From: Exiguobacterium aestuarii
GTDB lineage: Bacteria > Bacillota > Bacilli > Exiguobacteriales > Exiguobacteriaceae
Length of the DNA stretch: 64,000 bases
Assembly (NCBI RefSeq): GCF_020171655.1
Contig: NZ_JAIVAC010000001.1
Span: 1,984,001 to 2,048,000, forward strand
Direction of reading: 5' to 3'
Positions 18,632 to 27,400 of this stretch are shown here, piece by piece. The notes beneath the pieces are model-generated. The model worked only from the letters and a program-made list of their open reading frames with translations. It had not been told where the DNA came from and did no database searches. Within the stretch, counting starts at the first letter, position 1. Every line of letters starts with the position of its first letter. The position numbers and the translations under genes were made by a program.

Positions 18632-18925
18632 ATGCTTCGGACTTTACTGCTCACGACTTTTTTGAGCTGCATGATGATTCTTAGCGCTTGTACGATGGGT
18701 GACGAAGACAGTGTGATTGAAGACAGACAAGGCAACACCCTATGGATTGCGCCATCTCATCAAGACCCTGAGGAACAGTATGTGCTACGGGAGGTGACAC
18801 TTACTTCGTCGACGATTGTCGACGGGAAACCCAACCACCTTGATACACTGAACGTCGGAGATGTCATCACGATTGAATATACAGAGAAGGACTCTTCGAT
18901 CGCTGAATCAATCACCCACGAATAA
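18632..18925 (+). CDS. Small lipoprotein
   Basis: 97 residues with a type II signal peptide ending in the lipobox LSAC, then a short acidic domain of beta character (GNTLWIAPS, DVITIEYTEKD) reminiscent of DUF3221-like lipoproteins. It begins six bases after the giant membrane gene, behind only a weak AAAGGG, so it is probably translationally linked to it. A role at the membrane surface next to the glycosyltransferase is inferred from position. Confidence 0.75.
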   Translation: MLRTLLLTTFLSCMMILSACTMGDEDSVIEDRQGNTLWIAPSHQDPEEQYVLREVTLTSSTIVDGKPNHLDTLNVGDVITIEYTEKDSSIAESITHE

Positions 18926-18934
18926 GCCCAAACG

Positions 18935-18966
18935 AAAGCCCACGTCCAATAAACGACGTGGGCTTT
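18935..18966. terminator. Bidirectional terminator
   Basis: AAAGCCCACGTC pairs with GACGTGGGCTTT around a 7-8 base loop, between the convergent lipoprotein and GT2 genes. Confidence 0.85.
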
Positions 18967-18981
18967 ATGCGTGATGTGCGT

Positions 18982-20139
18982 TTATCGTCTTGCCCGACTG
19001 ACAGCTCGCTGTCGTCGTAAAAGAAGGGCCATCGTCTTGAGGAACGCAATTGAGTCTTTCACGAGGTCGACGTGAGACCCTTCCCGCTCGATACAAGTCA
19101 CCGGCTGTTGATAGACGCGGAGACGCTCTTTTTTGGCGGCGTACATCATCTCTAGATCGATGGCGAACCCACTCGTCGCGCTCAGGTACGGAAGTAACCG
19201 TGGAATCGCCCGGCGATTGATAATTTTGAGACCCGTCTGAGAATCCGACACACCTTCTGGTAGGAACGGTTTTGTAATCGTTCGTTTTGCGAAACTGACG
19301 AACTTTCGGACGAAGCTTCGGTCTTCAATCGTCAAATCTTTCGTCCCGATGACGATGTCATAGTAATCATTTTCCGCGATACTTAGCAGTTGAGCGATAT
19401 CATCGACTTTAAACGAATTGTCCGCATCGACGAACACATAATATTCGCTCGAAATATGCGTCATCCCCTCGATAAAGAGACCTGCTTTTTTCGTATTCTG
19501 CTTTAACTCATACATCTTTAAATAATCAATTTTGAACAACGTGTCTGTCGCGTTCATGACGATGTCCCGATACTCCTGTAACAAGTGTTTCGACTGATCG
19601 GAAGAGGCATCGTCCACAAAGTAGATGGACCCGTGCAAATAATTCCGTTCAATCATTTTGGTAAGGGATGTCAAAAAAGCATGAATGTGTGAAAATCGTT
19701 TCTCTTCGTTGAAAATTGGTAATATAAAGGCTACAGTCCCTTTTTTTACAGCATATTCTGGATGAATGATATTTTGAATTTCAGCTAAAATTTCATCTGT
19801 GTATTCTTCTCTATAATAAAATATTCTAAATATCCCATTCCCTAACAATTGTTTGAAGGGGAAGTTTCCTTTATGTCGAATAACGTCATCAACCCACAGA
19901 ATCGACGACTGGGGATGATACGTTCGTAGTGCTGCCGCTACGTTCAAACCCGTTTCATAGTCAACATAATCAATCACGTACACTTTAATTTGCTCTTTCA
20001 TGGCACGAATGTCTGGTGAAATTTTCGGTTCAGATGATGTACCTGATTCAGAAATGATCAGTTCGTAGTGCGGAATAGACGAAGCATACGGAATATTTCG
20101 TTGTTGATCTGTAAAAATCACTACTTTACCTTTATCCAT
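18982..20139 (-). CDS. GT2 glycosyltransferase with receiver-like N-terminal domain
   Basis: 385 residues in two parts. Residues ~1-128 have alternating beta/alpha pattern like a response-regulator receiver, with Asp57 (VYVIDY) at the phosphoacceptor place but no obvious conserved Lys. Residues ~135-375 are a GT-A GT2 domain: PIFNEE, VDDASSDQS and the DXD VDADNSF, with QTGLKIINRRA, resembling dolichyl-phosphate-mannose synthases. It lacks membrane helices. GGAGG precedes ATG 20139. It probably makes a polyprenyl-phosphate sugar for the giant GT-C protein; the REC-like domain may regulate it. Both roles are inferred. Confidence 0.75.
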   Translation of the reverse strand: MDKGKVVIFTDQQRNIPYASSIPHYELIISESGTSSEPKISPDIRAMKEQIKVYVIDYVDYETGLNVAAALRTYHPQSSILWVDDVIRHKGNFPFKQLLGNGIFRIFYYREEYTDEILAEIQNIIHPEYAVKKGTVAFILPIFNEEKRFSHIHAFLTSLTKMIERNYLHGSIYFVDDASSDQSKHLLQEYRDIVMNATDTLFKIDYLKMYELKQNTKKAGLFIEGMTHISSEYYVFVDADNSFKVDDIAQLLSIAENDYYDIVIGTKDLTIEDRSFVRKFVSFAKRTITKPFLPEGVSDSQTGLKIINRRAIPRLLPYLSATSGFAIDLEMMYAAKKERLRVYQQPVTCIEREGSHVDLVKDSIAFLKTMALLLRRQRAVSRARR

Positions 20140-20185
20140 CACATTGTCCTCCTTTTAAGATTGACGAATTGAAAGAGGTGATTGT

Positions 20186-21370
20186 ATGAAAGCTGTCATG
20201 AGTCGTTATTCGATTTTACTCATCTTCCCTGTTCTTGATGCGTTACTAAACATTATCAACTACTCGTATCATTTCTTCTTAGCCCGTGGTTTGACGAGTC
20301 AAGATTACGGTCTCTTAAACGCATATCTCGCCCTTCTCGGACTGTTACTCATCATTGGGAGTGCCGTCCAATGGATCGTCACCCGAAACTTAGGACAACA
20401 AATTGCGACCGATTATCGGTATATCGAACGGATTATCTTACTCGTCGCGATGGGTTTATCCAGTGTACTCTTTATACTTATCCCATATATTCTTCCTTTA
20501 TCTAGGATTAACCTCTTTTTACTTGCAGTTACAGTATTTTTCCATATCCTCGTGTCATTTCGGCGTGGGGTCTTGCAGGCAAATGAACGATTTTATGCCC
20601 TCACCCTTTCTTATTACGTCGAAGCGATTGTGAAAGTGGGCGTCACGTGGATTTTTCTCGAACAACTGGATATCACGCTCGCTTTAATCGGGATTTTGAT
20701 CGGCATGATTCTCACATATGGACTCAGCATCTGGCAAACTCATTTCCCAGAAACGGCTGGAGACAAACAGTTCCATGGCTTGTTTCAACTCATCCATGTG
20801 CAGATTGTCATGACACTTTTCTTCTCGGTCGATAGTTTACTCGTTACCTTATTCTTTCCATCGTTAGTCGGAGATTATTCCGTCAGTCTACGCTTTAGTC
20901 AGCTCGTCTTGTTCGTCTGTCTGTCGATTTTCCAAGTCCTTTTGCCACGTCTGAGCCGGGCGGCCGAGACGGATTCGTTCCTATCGTTTGAGCGCACCGT
21001 ATTCCGATTATTATTGGCCGCCCTTGGCATCATCACCGTCCTATATTTCTTGATCATCCCGTCGGTTGTACCGATTTTCTTCGGTCAAGGATATGACGAG
21101 GCAGGCTATTTCGTGCGCTATATGATTTTCACCTATATCGGCATCATCATCGTGCAGTATGAGGCGATGTTGCAATTTATCTTACGAAACAATCGGTATT
21201 TGCGTTGGTATTGGGCGCTACTCTTCGTCTTTCTCGTTGCCTTATTCCTATTCCGGCAATCGATGGAGATCTGGCTTTTGGCACAAGCGGTCGTCTTACT
21301 CGGAGGGTCTCTACTCCTTCGTTTCCGCTTCCATTCTGAACGACGCCAACAATTAAAGGAGGAATCGTGA
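20186..21370 (+). CDS. Polysaccharide flippase (Wzx/MATE-like, oligosaccharide exporter)
   Basis: 394 residues, around ten to twelve membrane helices, no ATP motif. The N-terminal FFLARGLTSQDYGLLNAYLALLG pattern is the polysaccharide biosynthesis (RfbX/Wzx) signature. It should flip lipid-linked saccharide across the membrane. Start ATG 20186 follows AAAGAGGTGAT. It is divergent from the GT2 gene and its TGA overlaps the next start, so it heads a three-gene run with the GT4 and GT2 genes. Confidence 0.86.
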   Translation: MKAVMSRYSILLIFPVLDALLNIINYSYHFFLARGLTSQDYGLLNAYLALLGLLLIIGSAVQWIVTRNLGQQIATDYRYIERIILLVAMGLSSVLFILIPYILPLSRINLFLLAVTVFFHILVSFRRGVLQANERFYALTLSYYVEAIVKVGVTWIFLEQLDITLALIGILIGMILTYGLSIWQTHFPETAGDKQFHGLFQLIHVQIVMTLFFSVDSLLVTLFFPSLVGDYSVSLRFSQLVLFVCLSIFQVLLPRLSRAAETDSFLSFERTVFRLLLAALGIITVLYFLIIPSVVPIFFGQGYDEAGYFVRYMIFTYIGIIIVQYEAMLQFILRNNRYLRWYWALLFVFLVALFLFRQSMEIWLLAQAVVLLGGSLLLRFRFHSERRQQLKEES

Positions 21371-22509
21371 TGAAACCCACTTTATTATGTCTCTCTTGGC
21401 GAGACATCAAACATCCGAAAGCAGGAGGAGCCGAAGTATTCACGCATGAGATGCTGGCTTACGTGGCCCCTCGTTACAACATCATCCATCTGTCCCCTCA
21501 TATCGAAGGACGTGAGGATGAGGAATGGATTGATGGCGTTCGCTATATTCGCTCCGGTACAGATATGACGAGCATCTTAGAGGCACGGCGCTACTACAAA
21601 GCGCACGAAGAGGAAATCGATCTCGTCCTCGACCAAATGAATACACACCATTACTTTACGCCATTCTATGTGCCTGCGCATAAACGTGTTCTCTTCATCC
21701 ACCAATTGACGCGTGAGATTTGGCGAATCAACCTACCACCTCCCGTGTCGTGGGTCGGGGCATGGACGGAAACGAGTCGTCTGCGTCTCTATCGGCAAAA
21801 CGATGCCTTGACTGTCAGTCAGTCGACGGCAGATGACCTCGTCGCCGTCGGAATTCCAGAGTCTAATATCACGATTTTGCCGGAAGGACTCAACTTCACA
21901 CCGTGGCCAGAAGAAGAATGGTTCGAGAAAGAAGAACATCCCACGTTCTTATACGTCGGGCGCATGTCCGCCTATAAAGGAATCAACGATGCCGTCAAGG
22001 CGTTCGTATCCATCAAGCGCGATTTCCCGACCGCACAACTGTGGATCATCGGGAAGAAGAACGAGGCGTACATTGCCGAACAACTTGATCCGATCACGCC
22101 TGAGGATGTACGGTCGGATATTCATTACTTCGGATTCGTCAGTGAAGAAGAGAAACTCGAACGCATGAGTCGGGCGACAGCCCTTCTCTTTCCGTCCCGT
22201 CGTGAAGGCTGGGGACTGACCGTCAGCGAGGCCGCTGCTGTCGGGACACCGACCATCGTGTACGATGCGCCGGGACTTCGGGACGCGGTTCAATATGGAA
22301 AACTCGGTTACATGACGATGGCACAGACCGCAGAGGCGCTCGCGCTCGAGATGAGACGCTGCTTGAACGATCACGATCATTATGAGGTCGTGAGGCGTGA
22401 GGCCCATGCATTTTCAAAAACACTGCAATGGAGTCGCACCGGCGCGGCATTTGAACAATGGTTGAATCAAAAGTTAGGAATCTTGATTCAGGAAGGGAGA
22501 ACGTCATGA
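21370..22509 (+). CDS. GT4 family glycosyltransferase
   Basis: 379 residues, GT-B fold. Marks: KAGGAEVFTHEM in the N-terminal donor-acceptor region, FLYVGRMSAYKGINDA, and the E-x7-E segment SRREGWGLTVSEAAAVGTP. The A of ATG 21370 is the last base of the flippase stop, and AAGGAGG lies upstream, so translation is coupled. Donors of this family are nucleotide sugars, here plausibly GDP-mannose given manC/manA in the locus, which is inference. Confidence 0.9.
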   Translation: MKPTLLCLSWRDIKHPKAGGAEVFTHEMLAYVAPRYNIIHLSPHIEGREDEEWIDGVRYIRSGTDMTSILEARRYYKAHEEEIDLVLDQMNTHHYFTPFYVPAHKRVLFIHQLTREIWRINLPPPVSWVGAWTETSRLRLYRQNDALTVSQSTADDLVAVGIPESNITILPEGLNFTPWPEEEWFEKEEHPTFLYVGRMSAYKGINDAVKAFVSIKRDFPTAQLWIIGKKNEAYIAEQLDPITPEDVRSDIHYFGFVSEEEKLERMSRATALLFPSRREGWGLTVSEAAAVGTPTIVYDAPGLRDAVQYGKLGYMTMAQTAEALALEMRRCLNDHDHYEVVRREAHAFSKTLQWSRTGAAFEQWLNQKLGILIQEGRTS

Positions 22510-23399
22510 TTGGAATTGCGATGTCTACGTATTGTAACGAGGAAATCATTCGGGAAACGATTCAGTCCATCCAACAACAAACGGCCGACTTTGTCTGTGT
22601 GATCGCAGATGACGGCTCGACCGATCGAACCGTCGACGTCATGCGAGAGTTGACTGTAGACGATGACCGCTTCATCATCCTATCGCTTCCTCACGGTGAG
22701 CGTGGCATTGCCCGTAAAGAGGCGATCGGTCGACTCCGTGAACTCAACGTCGATGTCTTATACGTCATCGATTCGGACATGGTGTTGACCGAGGGATTGT
22801 TGACGAGTTGCCTGCTTTACCTTCAACATCACGAAGAGGTCGGAGCGCTCGTCATCCCAGAAGAGGCCTATAGCACGTACACCAACTTTTTCTCCAAAGT
22901 GAAGGTGTTTGAACGGAATCTATTCCAAATCCCAGAAGAACGGATTGATGACCGCTCCATCGAGGCGGCACGCTTTTGGCGGATGGAAGCGTACGAGGCA
23001 TCAGGCGGGATCAATCCTGCTCAAATCAGTTTTGAAGAGACGCAACCGACCATTCGTTACATCCAACAAGGTGGGATCATCCGTCGCGCCACCTTCACCG
23101 CGGTGAAACATAACGAGAAGGAAGTGACACTCCAAAATCTACTCGAGAAGAAGCGCTATTACTTCCAAGTGATGCCGCAAACGCTCGAGACAGAGGAAGG
23201 TGGGTTCCGGAAGGCACTCGCTCGCTGGTATTTCTTCAGACCGGTGCTCTATCATCCGTCCAACCTCAAAAAATATAGACGACACCCTGTATTAACATTA
23301 GGGGTCGCCTACATGTATCTTCGATTAACGATGATTGGGGTATCGCAACTCTTTACCCACAAGTTCGGGAAGAACGATCCCGTGACTGATACAAAATAA
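22506..23399 (+). CDS. GT2 family glycosyltransferase
   Basis: 297 residues with a GT-A fold: MSTYCNEEIIRETIQSI, IADDGSTDRTVDV and DXD-like VIDSDMVL, then a C-terminal hydrophobic/basic region. ATG 22506 overlaps the GT4 stop by four bases and has GGGAG upstream. The 3' end overlaps the minus-strand response regulator gene by 47 bases. It likely adds a sugar in the same glycan pathway. Confidence 0.88.
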   Translation: MIGIAMSTYCNEEIIRETIQSIQQQTADFVCVIADDGSTDRTVDVMRELTVDDDRFIILSLPHGERGIARKEAIGRLRELNVDVLYVIDSDMVLTEGLLTSCLLYLQHHEEVGALVIPEEAYSTYTNFFSKVKVFERNLFQIPEERIDDRSIEAARFWRMEAYEASGGINPAQISFEETQPTIRYIQQGGIIRRATFTAVKHNEKEVTLQNLLEKKRYYFQVMPQTLETEEGGFRKALARWYFFRPVLYHPSNLKKYRRHPVLTLGVAYMYLRLTMIGVSQLFTHKFGKNDPVTDTK

Positions 23400-23955
23400 A
23401 TTCTCCGTATTGCGTCGGGATGACGAACCGTTTCAGCTCGCTCGTCTCCCCTGATTCGAACGGGACGACAAGATTTTCCGAGCTGACTAAGTCTCCACTC
23501 TCATAAAACAGACAGTATGCCTGTCCAAGATCGTCTAGAAACTCCGTCAACATGTCTGCGACTCGATACTTATTCGTCTTCATGTTGACGGCTTGTTGAC
23601 CGACATCCTTGATGACGCGGATCACATATTCATCGATTTTCATCGGTTTTGTCATGATGCGCTTGACGTTTCCATAGTTGACGGCCGCGATCAACGTATG
23701 GGTATGTGTGTAGTCCGTCAATACGATTTGATGAATGAGCGGGAACTTTTTCTTCACATACGATAATAATTCGACCCCGTCCGTATGGGGAAGTCTTAAT
23801 TCGGTGATGACGACGTCGATGTCGCTCGATTCTAAAATCTCAATCGCTTCCGTCGCTTCCGTCGCTTCAAAAATGAGTTCTCCTTCTTTCATCAACAGAC
23901 GAGCCAACGTCTTTCGCGTATGCTCGTGCGGTTCGACGAGTAAGTAATTTGCCAT
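23353..23955 (-). CDS. Atypical response regulator, receiver only, phosphoacceptor Asp replaced by Glu
   Basis: 200 residues. Receiver residues 1-120: the usual acidic pair is E8-P9 in LLVEPHE, the phosphoacceptor position reads ITE52LRLPHTDG, Thr80 (VLTDYT) and Lys103 (MTKP) are kept. Glu at that place often mimics phosphorylation. The C-terminal ~75 residues are not a DNA-binding domain and I do not recognise them. RBS GGAGGT stands before ATG 23955. It is divergent from manC (43-base gap) and convergent with the GT2 gene, so it may steer glycan synthesis at the protein level. Confidence 0.8.
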   Translation of the reverse strand: MANYLLVEPHEHTRKTLARLLMKEGELIFEATEATEAIEILESSDIDVVITELRLPHTDGVELLSYVKKKFPLIHQIVLTDYTHTHTLIAAVNYGNVKRIMTKPMKIDEYVIRVIKDVGQQAVNMKTNKYRVADMLTEFLDDLGQAYCLFYESGDLVSSENLVVPFESGETSELKRFVIPTQYGEFILYQSRDRSSRTCG

Positions 23956-23998
23956 GTTGTGTACCTCCGAAATTTTAATCGAGAAAGGGTGTCACGAA

Positions 23999-25336
23999 AT
24001 GAAACTACTCTTACTATCAGGTGGATCTGGAAAGCGTCTATGGCCACTTTCAAACGATATTAACTCGAAACAGTTCATTCGATTACTTGATGACGGTCAA
24101 GGTGCCAAACAATCGATGATCGAACGGGTCTTCTCCCAACTAAGTGACATGCAATTAGATCGGGATGCCTTTATTTTAACAAACGCGCATCAACGCGATG
24201 CCATCGTTTACCAAATCGGGACCGACGCCAATATCATCACCGAACCGAGTCGTCGAGATACATTCCCTGCCATCGTGCTCGGTGCTAGTTATTTGAACGA
24301 ACAACGTGTCGACCCGGATGAGACAGTACTCGTGATGCCGGTCGATGCTTATGTCGACCTTCGCTTCTTTGAATATTTCCCTCAAGTCGATGAAGCGGTA
24401 CAAGCGAGTGACGATGCCTTACATCTGATTGGGGTCACTCCCCTCCACCCGACATCGAAATATGGATACATCGTCCCAGACGAAACGGCTCAAATCTCCT
24501 CCGTTCGCTTGTTCCAAGAAAAACCGACTGTCGATGTGGCGGAACAGTTGATTGAACAAGGCGCATTATGGAACTGTGGAATCTTCGCTTGTAAGTTGCA
24601 CTTGTTGCTCGATGAACTGACGGAGCGAAACTTACCGACGACATATTCAGAACTCACGACCCGCTACGATGATTTAGAAAAAACGTCGTTCGACTATGCC
24701 GTCGTGGAACATGCGGAGTCCGTGTTCGTCCATCGTTACGATGGGGATTGGAAGGACCTAGGAACATGGAATACCTTGACCGAAGAAATGACGTCCACTA
24801 CCCACGGTCAGGTTGATTTGTTCGAGTCGACGAACACACATGTCATCAACGAGTTGAATCTTCCGTTGATCGGAATCGGGCTCGAAGATCTCGTCGTCGC
24901 CGTCAACGCGGACGGGATTCTCGTCTCGACGAAAGATGCGACGCCGCAGTTAAAAGATTATCTAGCCTCCTCTGACGACTATCCAAAGTTCAAATGGAAG
25001 CGCTGGGGACAATCGGAAGTCATTCATCACGAAACGCTCGCGGACGGTCATCACAGTGTGACGCGACGAATGCTCGTCCAGGCAGGGAAAGAACTCAGCT
25101 ATCATTATCACGAAGCGACCGATACGATTTGGACGATGCTTCAAGGAACGGCGACCGTCACAATTGACGGACAATCGTTTGAGGCGAAGCCGACCGACGT
25201 CATATCGATTCAACGCGGTGCGGCTCACACGCTCAAAGCTCACGAAGACGTCGTGTTCATCGAGGTTCAGTATTCAAACGATTGGACACTCGACGATGCT
25301 TGTCCTGTGCCGTCTCCACTTGATAAACAGTATTGA
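23999..25336 (+). CDS. manC: Mannose-1-phosphate guanylyltransferase (with cupin domain)
   Basis: 445 residues. N-terminal nucleotidyltransferase motif LSGGSGKRLWPLS (6-18) with the FQEKPT segment, then a C-terminal cupin (HYHEATDTIWTML, GTATVTIDG) like the type II PMI part of bifunctional ManC/AlgA. It makes GDP-mannose from mannose-1-phosphate; whether the cupin isomerises is uncertain since manA follows. Start ATG 23999 follows GAAAGGG; the upstream start at 23954 lies in the promoter area. Its 3' end overlaps manA by 80 bases. Confidence 0.92.
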   Translation: MKLLLLSGGSGKRLWPLSNDINSKQFIRLLDDGQGAKQSMIERVFSQLSDMQLDRDAFILTNAHQRDAIVYQIGTDANIITEPSRRDTFPAIVLGASYLNEQRVDPDETVLVMPVDAYVDLRFFEYFPQVDEAVQASDDALHLIGVTPLHPTSKYGYIVPDETAQISSVRLFQEKPTVDVAEQLIEQGALWNCGIFACKLHLLLDELTERNLPTTYSELTTRYDDLEKTSFDYAVVEHAESVFVHRYDGDWKDLGTWNTLTEEMTSTTHGQVDLFESTNTHVINELNLPLIGIGLEDLVVAVNADGILVSTKDATPQLKDYLASSDDYPKFKWKRWGQSEVIHHETLADGHHSVTRRMLVQAGKELSYHYHEATDTIWTMLQGTATVTIDGQSFEAKPTDVISIQRGAAHTLKAHEDVVFIEVQYSNDWTLDDACPVPSPLDKQY

Positions 25337-26297
25337 CGCGATGCGTTGTTGGAACAGGGACTTCACTTGTGACGATTTCCACCTTTCCGGTGAACAAGTG
25401 AGGTCCTTTTCCTTTTGGAACGAAATAGTGCTCTCCTGCTCGGATGGCTTGGACGCCGTCTTCACCTTGCACGAACCCTTCACCCGAAACGACCGAGATC
25501 AATCGGAACGTTTCCGATTGTTCTAAAATCGCGGGGGTGCCATTCACTTGGTGTCGCATGATTTTGAAAGATGGTTTTGAAATCAATTCGGTCGTCAACG
25601 CATCTTTTAAATCTGTCCGTACGAGTTCGTCTGTCCGACGATCCGGAATGTTCATCACTTCCACGGCTTTCTCGATATGAAGCTCACGAAGACGACCCGT
25701 GTCATCCACTCGATCAAAATCGTAAAGACGATATGTCCGGTCACTCGTCTGTTGAATTTCAAGCAACACGACACCCGGACCAAGAGCGTGAACGGTTCCG
25801 CTCGGGATGTAAATGAAGTCACCTTTTTTCACGGCTTGCGTCTTTAGACGAGTCACCCATTCTTTTTGTTGCACACATGTATATACCTCTTGTTTCGTTC
25901 GGAACGTATGACCGACGATAATCTCGGCATTCGGTTCTGCGTCTAATACGTACCAACATTCTTCTTTCCCAAACTCCTCTTTTTCGAGACGTTGCGCCTG
26001 CTCATCGTTCGGATGAACCTGTACCGATAAATAGGCACGCGCGTCGAGTAGTTTGACGTGTAACGGAAACGTCGCGAATGGATACGGACCGAATAACTCT
26101 AAACGGTAGGCATCCCATAAATCCGCGAGCGTCTGTCCTACATATGGTCCATTTTCAAATGTAGTCATTCCACTAGGATGTGCGGATGCCGCCCAACATT
26201 CGCCAATCTTCCCTTCCGGTAACGAAAGATGAAATAAAGTCTCTAGCTGACGGCCACCCCAAATACGTTCTTTAAACACCGGTTTGAGTTTGTACAT
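25257..26297 (-). CDS. manA: Mannose-6-phosphate isomerase, class I
   Basis: 346 residues. Zn-dependent type I PMI interconverting fructose-6-P and mannose-6-P. Motifs: PVFKERIWGGRQL, VQVHPNDEQA, and IPSGTVHALG with the metal ligands. It and ManC provide GDP-mannose except for phosphomannomutase, not found here. The start is uncertain: ATG 26297 lacks a clear RBS, and TTG 26315 has GGGGGAG thirteen bases before it. It converges on manC with an 80-base overlap of coding sequence. Confidence 0.9.
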   Translation of the reverse strand: MYKLKPVFKERIWGGRQLETLFHLSLPEGKIGECWAASAHPSGMTTFENGPYVGQTLADLWDAYRLELFGPYPFATFPLHVKLLDARAYLSVQVHPNDEQAQRLEKEEFGKEECWYVLDAEPNAEIIVGHTFRTKQEVYTCVQQKEWVTRLKTQAVKKGDFIYIPSGTVHALGPGVVLLEIQQTSDRTYRLYDFDRVDDTGRLRELHIEKAVEVMNIPDRRTDELVRTDLKDALTTELISKPSFKIMRHQVNGTPAILEQSETFRLISVVSGEGFVQGEDGVQAIRAGEHYFVPKGKGPHLFTGKVEIVTSEVPVPTTHRVNTVYQVETAQDKHRRVSNRLNTEPR

Positions 26298-26411
26298 ATG
26301 TGCTGCGTTTCTCAAAAAGAAGAAACGACTCCCCCTTCCTGTATTTTACCTAGATATACCCTGAAAAAGGGAGAAACTATCCAATTTATGAAGAGGGATA
26401 TGTGAACATTG

Positions 26412-26457
26412 AAAAAACCTCACGAGCTCTACCCGAAATCAAGGCGCCGTGAGGTTT
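26412..26457 (-). terminator. Terminator of the rbs operon
   Basis: AAACCTCACG (26415-26424) pairs with CGTGAGGTTT (26448-26457) around a long loop. The run of six A at 26412-26417 gives the U-tract on the minus-strand transcript. Confidence 0.75.
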
Positions 26458-26465
26458 CATCTTCC

Positions 26466-27377
26466 TTATTTGATTAATTCGAGTTCGACCGGGATGTTCT
26501 CTTCCACCGTTTCACCCTTCAAATGATTGATTGCCGCTTCTACACCCAATTTACCAATCTCAGCTGGTTTTTGAGCAACCGTTGCTGCCATCGTCCCACC
26601 TTCGACCGCTTTGACCGCATCGTCTGTTGCATCGAATCCGATGACTTTCACGTCACTCATTCCAGCCGCTTCAAGTGCTTGAACAGCACCGAGTGCCATC
26701 TCATCGTTATGTGCGAATACAGCGACGATGTCTTTATTATCTTGTAAAATATTCTCCATGACCGTTAATCCTTCTGCACGGTCAAAGTTTGCAGATTGTT
26801 TTGCCACGACTTCCAATTTCCCATCGATTGCTTCGTTGAATCCTTGTCCACGGTCACGTGTCGCTGACGCTCCCGGAATCCCTTCGAGTTCGACGACTTT
26901 TTGACCTTCGCCTACGAGTTCGACCATATAGTCACCCGCCAACTGTCCACCTGCGACGTTGTCTGAGGCGACGTGTGCGACCACTTCACCAGTCTCTGCG
27001 TTACGGTCTACCGTAATGACCGGAATACCCGCGTCATTTGCTGCTTGTACCGCTGCGCCGACTGCTTCTGAATCTGTCGGGTTGATGAGAATCAAATCCA
27101 TTCCTTTTTGAATCATGTCTTCAACGTCATTCACTTGTTTTGCGGCATCGTTTTGTGCGTCCGCCACTGTCAACGTCGCATCCATTTCGTTCGCCTGTTC
27201 TTCTGCGCCTTCTTTTAATGCGACGAAGAACGGGTTGTTTAATGTCGAGATGGATAAGCCGATTTCATAATCCCCATCTTTCGTTTCCGTCTCAGACGTT
27301 GACCCCGGTTGTTCAGTCGAGCAAGCTGCCATCAGTACCATTGTCAGTGCGAGTAGCCAAGCTGTCCATTTTTTCAT
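26466..27377 (-). CDS. rbsB: Ribose ABC transporter substrate-binding lipoprotein
   Basis: 303 residues. Type II signal peptide with lipobox MAAC, then a periplasmic-binding type 1 fold (DYEIGLSISTLNNPFFVAL, GIPVITVDRNAETG). It captures ribose outside the membrane for RbsC/RbsA. AAGGGG lies ahead of the ATG. It is last in rbsR-K-D-A-C-B, 23 bases after rbsC. Confidence 0.92.
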   Translation of the reverse strand: MKKWTAWLLALTMVLMAACSTEQPGSTSETETKDGDYEIGLSISTLNNPFFVALKEGAEEQANEMDATLTVADAQNDAAKQVNDVEDMIQKGMDLILINPTDSEAVGAAVQAANDAGIPVITVDRNAETGEVVAHVASDNVAGGQLAGDYMVELVGEGQKVVELEGIPGASATRDRGQGFNEAIDGKLEVVAKQSANFDRAEGLTVMENILQDNKDIVAVFAHNDEMALGAVQALEAAGMSDVKVIGFDATDDAVKAVEGGTMAATVAQKPAEIGKLGVEAAINHLKGETVEENIPVELELIK

Positions 27378-27400
27378 GTTCCGTTTTCCCCTTTCGCGTA

